A stretch of DNA of 64,000 nucleotides from RHKX01 sp963784885. GTDB lineage: Bacteria; Actinomycetota; Thermoleophilia; Solirubrobacterales; 70-9. The notes below the pieces were generated by a model. That model saw only the letters and a program-made list of their open reading frames with translations, ran no database searches and was not told the DNA's origin. Made by a program: the position numbers and the translations under genes. Shown one piece after another: positions 1-7,804 of the stretch. The stretch is taken from the NCBI GenBank assembly GCA_963784885.1, contig CAWATA010000003.1, positions 124,001 to 188,000 of the forward strand, written 5' to 3'. Position 1 is the stretch's first letter, and each line of letters begins with the position of its first letter.

Positions 1-453
1 GCCGTAGACGTCGCAGTCGAGGGCGCCGGCGCTCTTGCCCTCGGCGGTCAGCGCCGCGGCGAGGTTCGCGGTCATCGTCGACTTGCCGACCCCGCCCTTG
101 CCGGAGGCGACGCAGATCACGTTCTTGACCTTCGCCAGCGCGCCCTCGGGAAGCCCGCCGGGACGGCCGAGCTTCTGCTGGAGGCCCTGCTTCTCGCTGT
201 CGGAGAGGACGTCGAAGCCCACCCCGACGCTGGTGACCCCTTCGACCGCCCCGACGTTGTCGACCACGGCGCGCTCGAACTGGGCGCGGATCGGACAACC
301 CGGCGTCGTCAGCGAGACGATGACGTCGACCCGCCCGTCGGAGTGGATGTCGATCGAGCGGACCATCTCGAGCTCGACGATCGAGCGGCGCAGCTCGGGG
401 TCGATCACGGATCGGAGGGCTTCGGTCACCTGTTGTTCGGTCGGTGCTGGCAT
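1..453 (-). CDS. Mrp/ApbC family iron-sulfur cluster carrier ATPase (3' end outside window)
   Basis: Only the first 151 codons are visible; the gene runs off the left edge. The reading frame opens with MPAPTEQQ at 453 and shows the MIP18/DUF59 domain over about residues 5-90, including CPIRAQFERAV. The deviant Walker A P-loop GKGGVGKST follows, ahead of LDCDVYG. This order is typical of Mrp-type scaffold ATPases, which bind and deliver Fe-S clusters in the cytoplasm. That role is known for the family, not shown here. The ATG at 453 is the only start giving a full DUF59 domain. The upstream 258 bases hold two hairpins and no other gene. Confidence 0.93.
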   Translation of the reverse strand, partial: MPAPTEQQVTEALRSVIDPELRRSIVELEMVRSIDIHSDGRVDVIVSLTTPGCPIRAQFERAVVDNVGAVEGVTSVGVGFDVLSDSEKQGLQQKLGRPGGLPEGALAKVKNVICVASGKGGVGKSTMTANLAAALTAEGKSAGALDCDVYG

Positions 454-543
454 CCGGTCGATTGTCGCAAAGGCGGTGCGGCGGCGCGGGCCGCGGCCGT
501 GGGCCGACGAGGACGAGTCCCAGGCGGCACCTGGTCCGACAAA

Positions 544-573
544 GACACAGCGGGCCCGAGGGCCCGCTGTGTC
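544..573 (-). terminator. Strong hairpin, likely terminator for the leftward gene at 712-1326
   Basis: Bases 544-557 are the exact complement of 560-573, so the hairpin is about 13-14 bp, centred on a GGGCCC core. Read on the minus strand it is followed by TTTGTC, a short T run. It therefore fits a terminator for the leftward gene ending at 712 better than one for the plus strand, where GGGGAGG follows. The distance of about 140 bases from the stop is somewhat long. Confidence 0.55.
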
Positions 574-647
574 GGGGAGGAGAGGTGGGGGTCGATCGAA
601 ACCGGCCCCCGGGTCTACCCGCGGGATATGAGTGCGGGCAGATCTCT

Positions 648-700
648 CCGGATGCTTCCTCTCGTGGGCGGGCCTCCGGGAGGCCTCGCCCGGCATCCGG
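648..700. other. Compound inverted repeat in the intergenic region
   Basis: An outer perfect 8-bp inverted repeat (CCGGATGC at 648-655, GCATCCGG at 693-700) encloses an inner, nearly perfect stem. The inner stem is formed by about 666-676 and 680-690, with one bulged base. The element lies right after the stop codon of the leftward gene at 712. It may be a 3' stabilising structure or part of its terminator. No function is established. Confidence 0.45.
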
Positions 701-711
701 GCTAAGTGGTC

Positions 712-1326
712 CTAGACCAGCGTGCGAACCCGCTCGCTGACCTCGCGGACGCGCTTCTCGGCCTCGGTCCGGTTGGACTTCAGCGTCGACTCGGCGTCGC
801 GGCGGCGAGCCTTGACCTCGCGCTCGACCTGCGTGCGGGCCTTCTTGACCTCGCGCTCGACCTGGGTGCGGGTCCGCTTGGCGCGCTGAATGGCGCGCTT
901 GCGGGCGGTGCCACCCCGGCGCTCGACCTTGTTCAGCTCGCGGCGCAGCTGGGTGCGGACGCGGCGGACCTGAACCTCGCGCTTGTTCGGCGTGTTGAGG
1001 CGGTCCGTGATCTCGTTCAGGCGCTCGGCGGCCGTCAGAGCGGCACCTACCGGAACGTCGATGGCCGTCTCGGCGGCGGCGACGACGTACTCGCCGGCGG
1101 CGTTGACGCCGGCACGCGCCTGGTTGGCCGTTGCGTTGGCGTCGCGAGCGGTGGCCTTGGCCGAGCTCTCGGTCGAGGCGGCGGTGCTGCGCGCACCCTT
1201 CTTCGCGGTCGCGGCGGTCTTCTTGGCCGTGGTCTTGGTCTTGGTGGCCTGAGCCTTCGCCGTGCTCTTGGACTTGTTGCGGGCCGCGCTCTTGGAGCCG
1301 GCCGTGGTCTTGGTGGTGGTAGCCAT
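712..1326 (-). CDS. Lys/Ala/Arg-rich histone-H1-like coiled-coil protein
   Basis: 204 residues from MATTTKTT. Residues 1-70 are almost only Thr, Lys, Ala and Ser, resembling histone H1 tails or the C-terminal tails of actinobacterial HU/HBHA proteins. The rest is a long basic helix with the tandem heptad-like repeat RTQVEREVK twice in a row. No enzymatic motif is visible. The likely role is binding DNA or another polyanion, or a phasin-like surface role; this is inference from composition. Start: the ATG at 1326 is preferred over the one at 1338, because GAGGGG lies directly against the 1338 codon. An AT-rich promoter-like region with an inverted repeat lies upstream (1340-1405). Confidence 0.7.
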   Translation of the reverse strand: MATTTKTTAGSKSAARNKSKSTAKAQATKTKTTAKKTAATAKKGARSTAASTESSAKATARDANATANQARAGVNAAGEYVVAAAETAIDVPVGAALTAAERLNEITDRLNTPNKREVQVRRVRTQLRRELNKVERRGGTARKRAIQRAKRTRTQVEREVKKARTQVEREVKARRRDAESTLKSNRTEAEKRVREVSERVRTLV

Positions 1327-1385
1327 GTGAATTCTCATCCCCTCAGGATGTTGTGGGTTCTATGAATCAGTGCCCGAAATAAGTT

Positions 1386-1401
1386 CCTTAAAACTAAGGA
1401 T
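1386..1401. promoter_or_regulatory. Inverted repeat TCCTTA-N4-TAAGGA upstream of the histone-like gene
   Basis: A perfect 6-bp inverted repeat with a 4-base spacer sits 60-75 bases upstream of the leftward start at 1326. It lies in an AT-rich island that contrasts with the surrounding GC-rich DNA. Placement and symmetry suit an operator or upstream activator site. The binding protein is unknown. Confidence 0.4.
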
Positions 1402-1466
1402 GTTCGAGAGTGTAGCACCGAACGCATGTTCTTACACAAACCCGCAATCGCAGTTACAGAGCCGAG

Positions 1467-1482
1467 TGTGAGTGTCCTCACA
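1467..1482. terminator. Small hairpin downstream of the DUF2342 gene
   Basis: TGTGAG at 1467-1472 and CTCACA at 1477-1482 form a 6-bp stem with a 4-base loop, 41-56 bases past the leftward stop at 1523. There is no T tract, so termination activity is uncertain. Nothing else codes in 1327-1522. Confidence 0.25.
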
Positions 1483-1522
1483 GATCGGCCCGATGCCCGC
1501 GGTGCGGCGCCGCGGGGCGCGC

Positions 1523-2578
1523 CTAGGCGGCGGCGGCCGCGTGCAGCACCCGAGCCGTCCAGGCGCCGGGATCAGTGAGCTCGTCGAGTTCCGGAAGCTC
1601 TCCCGGGCCGTCCCAGGCGACGTTCAGGCCGTCGATCCCGGCCTCGGCGACGATCGCGTCGCAGAAGCGCTTGCCCTGCTCGTACTGCCGCAGCTTCAAC
1701 TCGAAGCCGAACAGCCAGGAGAGCAGTCGCGCCGGGACGCTGCGGTTGCGCCGGCGCCGGTCGAGCCGCCCGCGCATCGCTGCAACGGCGGGGCCGAGCT
1801 CGTCCCCGGCCGCGTCCATGACGTGTTCGGCGTACCCCTCGATCGACGCCATCGCGGCCTGGACCCGGTTGATCGTCTCGACCGACTCGGCCGCGGCCAG
1901 CAGGCTGACCGGGTCGGACGCGCGGACCTCGGCGAGCAGCTTGCGGGGGTCGCTGCTCGCCATTCGCTTCGCGCGGTCGAGGATCTCACCGGTGGGGAGC
2001 CCGACCGGAGACTCGGCCAGAAGCGTCCGGACGAGGTCGCCGACGTAGCCGCGCAACCACGGCGCCGCCGCGAACTGGACCGAGTGCGTCGTCTCGTGGA
2101 GGGCGATCCATTCGAGCAGCTCACCGGGATCGGCCTGGAGCTGCACAGCGGCCACATCGACGTTCTCGCCGACGAACAGCAGCCGGGGAGGCCGGGGACC
2201 GCCGAGCAGCGGGTACTCGTACTGGCCGAGGACGTGGCGGGACGCGAATGCGAGCAGCCCCCCGACTTCGGCCGCCAGGACCCGCGCCGCCACAGCGCGG
2301 AACGGGGCCGGGCCGGTCGCCACGCCGATCCGCCCCGCGAGCGCATCGGTCAGGTCCCGGAACGAGGCGAGGTTCGCGTCCACCCAGCTCCGCCGGCTGA
2401 TCCACTCCGGTTGCGGAAGCGGTTCTGCCGGCTCGAGGCCGGTGTAGCCGCAGACGGCCGCCACCGCGCGCGCGCCCGACGCCGGCAGATCCGGTGCCGA
2501 CGACATCGCCCCGTCGTCGTGACCGAGCCCGACGGTCGCGATCCGTCGCGCGAGCCCCCAATCGACGAGATCGTTCAT
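1523..2578 (-). CDS. DUF2342 zinc-dependent metalloprotease (F420-biosynthesis-associated family)
   Basis: 351 residues starting MNDLVDWGLARR, the usual N-terminus of this actinobacterial family. The zinc-binding motif HETTH occupies residues 161-165 and is followed by SVQF. The family (DUF2342, zincin-like) was named for its co-occurrence with coenzyme F420 producers. Its substrate is unknown. The start at 2578 lies 13 bases after the stop of the inositol-phosphatase-like gene, so the two probably form one leftward operon. The remainder is helical with a C-terminal WDGPGELPELDEL segment typical of the family. Confidence 0.88.
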   Translation of the reverse strand: MNDLVDWGLARRIATVGLGHDDGAMSSAPDLPASGARAVAAVCGYTGLEPAEPLPQPEWISRRSWVDANLASFRDLTDALAGRIGVATGPAPFRAVAARVLAAEVGGLLAFASRHVLGQYEYPLLGGPRPPRLLFVGENVDVAAVQLQADPGELLEWIALHETTHSVQFAAAPWLRGYVGDLVRTLLAESPVGLPTGEILDRAKRMASSDPRKLLAEVRASDPVSLLAAAESVETINRVQAAMASIEGYAEHVMDAAGDELGPAVAAMRGRLDRRRRNRSVPARLLSWLFGFELKLRQYEQGKRFCDAIVAEAGIDGLNVAWDGPGELPELDELTDPGAWTARVLHAAAAA

Positions 2579-2591
2579 CCGCTGCCGTTGC

Positions 2592-3431
2592 TCAAGCCGA
2601 TTGGCGGCCGACTCCCGCCTCCTGCGCGGCGAGAACGGTCTCGAGGTGCTCGGGGGACCGGGCCGCCACGACCGGGTAGCGGGTCTCGAGGTCGAGCGCG
2701 GCGGCGTCGAGCTCGTAGCCGACGAAGACCATCGCGCAGCCCGCCTCGCGGACGATGAGCTGGGCGGCGGCGGCGTCGACCGAGCGGCAGCCGCGGGCGG
2801 AGAGCATCCCGTCGAAGCGCCCGCAGGCGACGTAGCCGAGCGTGATCGCGATCGAGCCGATCGAGCGGATCCGGTAGGCCTCGCCGCGGAGCTCGTCGAT
2901 CGCGCCGAGGATCCAGCGCGGATCGGAGGACTCGAGGCCGACGACCTCGAGGGGCATGTCGGGCTGCGGCGCGGGCAGCCGCCTCTCGCCGAGATGGGCG
3001 CCGCCGCCGCGGGTCGCCCAGAAGTCCTCGCCGGCGCCGAAGTCGTGGACGTATCCGAAGTGAACATCGGCCATCGAATCGCCGTCGGCGACGGCGACCG
3101 AGAGCGAGTGGGAGGGGATCGTCCGGCGGACGTTCATCGAGCCGTCGATCGGGTCGATCACGACGCGGTGGACCGGTTCGCCCGATCCGAGGATGACCTC
3201 ACCGCGCTCCTCGCTGACCGCCGACATCGAGACCCCGGCCGTGGCGAGCTGCTCGAGCTCGTCGAAGACGATGTCCTCGCACTGACGGTCGAGCTTCAGG
3301 GTCATGTCGCCGCCCTCGCCGCGGCCCTCGTATTCGGTCCGCTCCGCGATCCCCTGGGTCGCCGCGAACAGCTCGCCCTGGCGCGCGGCCATCCGGCGAC
3401 AGGCATCCAGCCATTCGATCTCGCGCTCCAC
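2592..3431 (-). CDS. Inositol monophosphatase family protein
   Basis: 279 residues if the GTG at 3431 is the start (VEREIEWLDACR). This gives the normal family length; longer readings would overlap the divergent gene at 3493. The metal-binding signature DPIDGS is at residues 93-98, an acidic SEERGE lies near 73, and RSVDAAAAQLIVREAG near the C-terminus matches the second metal motif. The family hydrolyses inositol, fructose or nucleotide phosphates; which of these here cannot be read from sequence. No Shine-Dalgarno is visible, but TACCAT lies about 7 bases before the GTG, so the mRNA may be leaderless. The downstream partner is the DUF2342 gene. Confidence 0.85.
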   Translation of the reverse strand: MEREIEWLDACRRMAARQGELFAATQGIAERTEYEGRGEGGDMTLKLDRQCEDIVFDELEQLATAGVSMSAVSEERGEVILGSGEPVHRVVIDPIDGSMNVRRTIPSHSLSVAVADGDSMADVHFGYVHDFGAGEDFWATRGGGAHLGERRLPAPQPDMPLEVVGLESSDPRWILGAIDELRGEAYRIRSIGSIAITLGYVACGRFDGMLSARGCRSVDAAAAQLIVREAGCAMVFVGYELDAAALDLETRYPVVAARSPEHLETVLAAQEAGVGRQSA

Positions 3432-3479
3432 CCGGGGAATGGTATTGGGGGCCCGGTTGGCGGCCCCGCCCGGCACCGG

Positions 3480-3485
3480 TACCGT
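3480..3485 (+). promoter_or_regulatory. Leaderless-type -10 element (TACCGT)
   Basis: TACCGT ends 7 bases before the ATG at 3493 and no Shine-Dalgarno sequence lies between them. The start site of transcription would coincide with the start codon. Confidence 0.5.
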
Positions 3486-3492
3486 TGGCCCG

Positions 3493-6400
3493 ATGGAGGG
3501 ATCCACGACCTCGGACGGCTTCGGGCGCGCGCTCGCCCGCGGGTCGGGCCCCGCGCTGGTCGAGGGCACCGCCGGGTCGGGCCGGACCGAGCTCCTCGCC
3601 CGCAAGGTGGCCGCGCTGGCGGCGGCCGGCGTCGCCGTCGAGCGGATCATGGTCCTGACCCAGACGGCTGCGAACCGGGCCCGGCTCCGTGACCGGGTCG
3701 CGGATCTGACCAGCGGTTCCTTCGAAGAGGTCTGGATCGAGACCTGGGCGGGCCTCGGCGAGCGCCTGTTGCGCGACTACGCGCTCGAGGCCGGGGTCGA
3801 CCCGTTCTTCGAGGTCGCTGCGCCCGCTGACCGTCTCGCCCTGCTGCTCGACCGGCTCGAAGAGCTGCCGCTGCGGCGGCACGAGATCCGTGGCAACCCC
3901 GCGGGCCTCCTCGCCGGCCTGCTGGAGCGAATCGACGCCCTCAAGGCGGAGGGCGTCGGCCCGGCCGACGTCCGCGACCGGGCCCGTGCCGCCGAGCGCG
4001 GTGCTGCGGGCAGCTCCGACCGGGAGGAGGCGCTGCGCGAGCTCGAGTTCAGCGAGCTCTACGACCGCCACGACCAGATCATCCGCGAGATCGGGATGCT
4101 CGACGAGAACGAGCTGGTGCTCGAGCTCGGCCGGGTCCTGACCCGCCACCCCGGGCTCGGCGCGGCGCTCGGCAGTCGCTTCGAGTGGCTGCTCGTCGAC
4201 GAGCTCGAGGACGCCGGCCCGCCCCGGGTCGCCTGCCTGCCGCTGCTCGCCCCGCACGGCAACGTCATCGCCTGTTGTGACCCCGACCAGGGCCTGCGCT
4301 CGAGCCGCGGCTACGGTGAGGGAGCCGCCCTCGGCTTCCTCCGCCGGTTCCCTGGTGCCGAGCGGATCGGCCTCGGGGCGAGTCGACGCTCGACCGGCGC
4401 GCTCGCGGTCGCGGCCGCCACGGTCACTGCGCTGGTACCGGATTCCTACCGGGCGGAGCTGCCGCCGCCGCGCCGTGAGGGGGCCGAGGGGGACGGATCG
4501 GCCGTCCGGTTCTGGCGCTCCGCGAACGAGCGTGCCGAGGCGCAGGCAGTCGCTCGGGAGATCGAGCACCTGCTCGCCGCCGGCGAGAGCGATCCCGCCG
4601 ACATCTGCATCCTCACCGGGGCATCCGCCCGCGAGAGCCGGTTGGTGGCCGCGGCGCTCGAGGAGCGCAACATCCCCTTCCGCTCGACCGGCTCGGCGGC
4701 GTTCTTCGGCCGGCCCGAGGTCCGCGACGCGATCGCCTGGCTGCGCGCCCTCGCCGACCCCAACGACTCGGCCGCGGTCGTCCGCGCGCTGACCAGGCCG
4801 CCGGTCGAGCTCCGCTCGGTCGACCTCGCGGCCTGCACGACGATCGCGCGACGCCGCAAGCTCGACATGATCTCGGCGGTCGAGGCATCGCTCGAGAGCC
4901 CGCAGCTGCCGCCGCCCTCGCGCGACCGGCTTCGCGCCTTTCTGAAGCTCTACCGCGCCGCCGCCGGAGCGTTCGACGGGCTCCGCGCCGACGTCTTCGT
5001 GCGCCGCCTGATCGAGCGGGTCGGATTCCGGCGCCACGGCCTGTTCGCCGCGAGCCCCGAGACCGCCGAGCGGCTCGTCAACCTCTCGCGGCTCGCCGAG
5101 CTCGCCGCGGGGTGGACGCGCCGCCGCCCCGACGGCTCGACCCGGGACTTCGTCCGCTATCTGGCTGCCGTCGCCGAGGCCGGCCAGCGCTTCAGCCGGC
5201 CGGCGGAGCCGCCGCCGCAGGGTGCGGTCCTGCTCGCCGAGCCCGAGCAGGTGAAGGGCATGGACTTCGATCGCGTCTACCTGCTCGGACTCGGGCGGGG
5301 AGCGCTCCGGTGGGGAGCCGACCGGACCGACTGGATCCCCGCCGAGCTCCTCGACGGCGCCCGGCCCCCGGCCGAGGACGTCGCCGACGCGCTCCGGGCT
5401 CGGCGCGCCTACCTCGCCGTCACCCGGGCGCGGTCGTCGGTCGTCCTGTCGCACCCGGAGGAGGTGCGAGGGACCGCGACGGTCCCCTCGCCGGTCTACG
5501 AGGCGCTCCGGGATGCGCTCGGCGCGACCGAGGAATCGCACGAGGAGGAGCTGTTCGGCCCCGCCGAGGGCCTTCATGCCACCTACCGGATGCTTCGCGA
5601 CGAGGTCCTCGAGGCGTCGTGGCGGGCCGGCGCCGCGCTCAGCGAGATGCGGCTCGACACCGCTGAGGACGTCAACCGGGCCGTCGCCCGCTACTTCGAG
5701 CTGCTGAAGCTGGCGGCGCTGATCCAGCGCCCCGGCACCGAGTCGGAGCGCGACGCGATCGCCGCCCTGAACGAGCTGATCGGGCGGATCGCCACCCCGG
5801 AGCAGCTCGCCGAGCTCAACCGCTCCGCGCTCGATGAGTTCGTCCTCGACGAAGGCCGCGATCGGACGCGGCGCAGCGAGGAGCTTGCGAGCCGGGCCGA
5901 GCCCGGGCTCGAGGCGTTTCTGCCGAAGCGGGCCGGCGGCTTGGCGCTGTCGGCCTCGGACGTCGACCTCTACCGGACCTGTCCGCTCAAGTACAAATTC
6001 GCCCGGGTCTTCGCGATCCCGCAGGAGCCGACCATCAACCAGCGGTTCGGCATCCTCATCCACAACGTCCTCGAGCGCTACCACGCCGAGGAGATCCGCG
6101 AGGCCACCGGGGGCGACGTCGACGAAGGCGGGCTCAACCGCCTGCTCGGGCTGTTCGAGGCGGGCTGGAGACGGACCGGCTTCGGTTTCTCCGACGACGA
6201 GCTCCAGTACCGCGACCGCGCGGTCGCGGCACTCGCCCGCTACCACGAGCGTCACAACGCGGGCGCGGCGCGGCCGGTCTGGCTCGAGCGCCGCTTCTCG
6301 TTCAAGATCGGCGAAACGACGATCGGCGGCCGCGTCGACCGCGTCGACCGCCATCCCGACGGCAGCTACGAGTTGATCGACTACAAGACCGGACCGGCCA

Positions 6401-6678
6401 AGCGCGCGGCGGACCTGACCGACGACCTCCAGATCGCCCTCTATCGCGTCGCCGCCCGGGAGGCCTGGGACATCGAGGCCGCCGACGGCGCCTACTGGTA
6501 CGTCCTCGACGACGAGAAGGTGCCCGCCGGCGGGGAGCCCGATGCGCTCGATCGGGTCGAGCGCACCGTCGCCGACGTCGCCGAGGGAATCACCGGCCAG
6601 GACTTTGAGCCGCACCCCGACTTCAACGTCTGCTCCTGGTGCGACTACCGGCTGATCTGCCCGGCTTCGGAGGCCTGA
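3493..6678 (+). CDS. UvrD-like helicase fused to an iron-sulfur PD-(D/E)XK (RecB/AddB-type) nuclease; altered Walker A
   Basis: 1061 residues. The helicase part has GTAGSGRT at 25-32 in the Walker A position, DELED at about 236-240 (Walker B), DPDQ (motif III region), VKGMDFDRVYLLGLG (motif V) and AYLAVTRAR (motif VI). The C-terminal nuclease has GGRVDRVD and DYKTG (D963, K965). Cys830 and Cys1047, 1050 and 1056 are spaced like the [4Fe-4S] staple of AddB-type nucleases. The overall plan resembles actinobacterial AdnA/AddB-like end-resection enzymes. The usual Walker A Lys is Arg31, so this subunit may bind but not efficiently hydrolyse ATP and may need a partner not in the window. The gene stands alone, divergent from the inositol-phosphatase-like gene. 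Confidence 0.9.
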   Translation: MEGSTTSDGFGRALARGSGPALVEGTAGSGRTELLARKVAALAAAGVAVERIMVLTQTAANRARLRDRVADLTSGSFEEVWIETWAGLGERLLRDYALEAGVDPFFEVAAPADRLALLLDRLEELPLRRHEIRGNPAGLLAGLLERIDALKAEGVGPADVRDRARAAERGAAGSSDREEALRELEFSELYDRHDQIIREIGMLDENELVLELGRVLTRHPGLGAALGSRFEWLLVDELEDAGPPRVACLPLLAPHGNVIACCDPDQGLRSSRGYGEGAALGFLRRFPGAERIGLGASRRSTGALAVAAATVTALVPDSYRAELPPPRREGAEGDGSAVRFWRSANERAEAQAVAREIEHLLAAGESDPADICILTGASARESRLVAAALEERNIPFRSTGSAAFFGRPEVRDAIAWLRALADPNDSAAVVRALTRPPVELRSVDLAACTTIARRRKLDMISAVEASLESPQLPPPSRDRLRAFLKLYRAAAGAFDGLRADVFVRRLIERVGFRRHGLFAASPETAERLVNLSRLAELAAGWTRRRPDGSTRDFVRYLAAVAEAGQRFSRPAEPPPQGAVLLAEPEQVKGMDFDRVYLLGLGRGALRWGADRTDWIPAELLDGARPPAEDVADALRARRAYLAVTRARSSVVLSHPEEVRGTATVPSPVYEALRDALGATEESHEEELFGPAEGLHATYRMLRDEVLEASWRAGAALSEMRLDTAEDVNRAVARYFELLKLAALIQRPGTESERDAIAALNELIGRIATPEQLAELNRSALDEFVLDEGRDRTRRSEELASRAEPGLEAFLPKRAGGLALSASDVDLYRTCPLKYKFARVFAIPQEPTINQRFGILIHNVLERYHAEEIREATGGDVDEGGLNRLLGLFEAGWRRTGFGFSDDELQYRDRAVAALARYHERHNAGAARPVWLERRFSFKIGETTIGGRVDRVDRHPDGSYELIDYKTGPAKRAADLTDDLQIALYRVAAREAWDIEAADGAYWYVLDDEKVPAGGEPDALDRVERTVADVAEGITGQDFEPHPDFNVCSWCDYRLICPASEA

Positions 6679-6701
6679 CGGCCGGCAGACCCGCTGGCGA
6701 C

Positions 6702-6780
6702 GGCGCGGGTCCTGTCGCCGGACAGCCCCACGCCGCGCTGGCGCGCGTCGCGGGGCGCCCCGTCCGGCGCCTCCCGCGCC
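6702..6780. repeat. 79-base palindromic intergenic repeat, copy 1
   Basis: Matches 14384-14462 at 75 of 79 positions. It folds into a nested hairpin: outer 9-bp arms, an inner CGCCGGAC/GTCCGGCG stem, then GCCCC/GGGGC and a GC-rich tip with a 4-base loop. In this copy two stem pairs are mismatched. It lies between the convergent genes ending at 6678 and 6893, the position of a bidirectional terminator. The rest of 6679-6892 shows no gene. Confidence 0.85.
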
Positions 6781-6892
6781 TCGCGCTCCGGCAGCGCGCC
6801 AGCCGCGGGGCCTCCCCTGCGAGCAGGGTTGGCCCCCCGCAGACGTCGTCTCTCTTAAGGGGGTAGGACCCGCGCCGTCGCCACCGCAAACC

Positions 6893-7756
6893 TCAATCGC
6901 GCTGCTGGCGCAGGAACCGCTGGAACTCGTCGGCGATCGCGTCGCCGGAGGGAACCTCGTCCTGCGAGAAGCCGGCGACCTCGTCCTGCTGCTCCTCGAG
7001 CTGCTCGACCATCTCCCTGATCTCGGGATTGGCCGCGACGGCCTCGGTGACCTGGTGCTCGAATGCGGCGGCCGCCTCCTCGAGGTCGGAGGCCTCGACG
7101 GCGATCCCGATCATCCCCTCGAGCCGTCGCAGCAGCGCGAGGCCGGCCTTCGGGTTCGGAACCGCGGCGGCATAGTGGGGGACGGCGGCCCAGAGGCTCG
7201 CGGCGGCGAGGCCGCGCTCGCGACAGGCGGCGTGGAAGATTCCGAGGATCCCGGTTGGGCCCTCGTACGCGACGTCCTCGAAGCCGAGCTGCTCGATCAT
7301 GGCGTCGTCGGTGGCGAGGCCGGTGATCGGCACCGGGCGGGTGTGGGCCACGTCGGCGATCAGCGAGCCGAACGTGACCACCGATTCGACGCCGCAGGCC
7401 TCGGCGACGTCGATGACGGACGTGCAGAAGGTCCGCCACCTGGTGCTCGGCTCGGTGCCGCTGATCAGCAGCAGATCCCGCTCCGCACCCTCGGCCGTGG
7501 CGGCGACGATCAGGTTGTCGGGCCACTCGACGCCCTGCATGGTTCCGCCGGTGATCTCGATCGTCGGCCGGTTGGCCTGAAAGTCGAAGAACTCCTCGGG
7601 ATCGATCCGGGCGATCAGCTCGGTCTCGAGCGAGGCTCCGATCGCGCCGAGGGCTGTGCCGGCGGCGCTGGCGGCGTCGTTCCAGCCCGAGAACGAAGCG
7701 ACGAGCACCGGCGATCGCAGCTCCGGCGGCTCCCGTTCCCAGATGATCGGATCCAT
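6893..7756 (-). CDS. PAC2 family protein
   Basis: 287 residues starting MDPIIWEREPPELRSPVLV. Typical PAC2 features are FSGWNDAASA near residue 25, a TFGSLIADVAHTRPVPITG stretch near 125 and VPHYAAAVPNPKAGLALL near 190. The C-terminus is an acidic coiled helix ending ADEFQRFLRQQRD. The eukaryotic namesake is a proteasome assembly chaperone. The bacterial function is unproven, although the family is common in actinobacteria that have proteasomes. TACTGT lies 6 bases before the ATG with no Shine-Dalgarno, suggesting a leaderless message. Divergent from the OB-HD nuclease gene. Confidence 0.9.
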   Translation of the reverse strand: MDPIIWEREPPELRSPVLVASFSGWNDAASAAGTALGAIGASLETELIARIDPEEFFDFQANRPTIEITGGTMQGVEWPDNLIVAATAEGAERDLLLISGTEPSTRWRTFCTSVIDVAEACGVESVVTFGSLIADVAHTRPVPITGLATDDAMIEQLGFEDVAYEGPTGILGIFHAACRERGLAAASLWAAVPHYAAAVPNPKAGLALLRRLEGMIGIAVEASDLEEAAAAFEHQVTEAVAANPEIREMVEQLEEQQDEVAGFSQDEVPSGDAIADEFQRFLRQQRD

Positions 7757-7762
7757 CGGTCC

Positions 7763-7768
7763 ACAGTA
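7763..7768 (-). promoter_or_regulatory. Leaderless-type -10 element for the PAC2 gene (TACTGT)
   Basis: TACTGT on the minus strand ends 6 bases before the ATG at 7756. Confidence 0.5.
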
Positions 7769-7804
7769 GCGCCGCCGCTTCCGCTCCGGGACGGTCGGAC
7801 GCCC

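Noticed and set aside
3199..6615. Very long open frame (about 1138 codons) on the minus strand
   Set aside because: It is antisense to the helicase-nuclease gene, whose motifs are all on the plus strand. Long shadow frames are expected at this GC content, and the translation shows only repetitive Arg/Gly/Pro/Ala.
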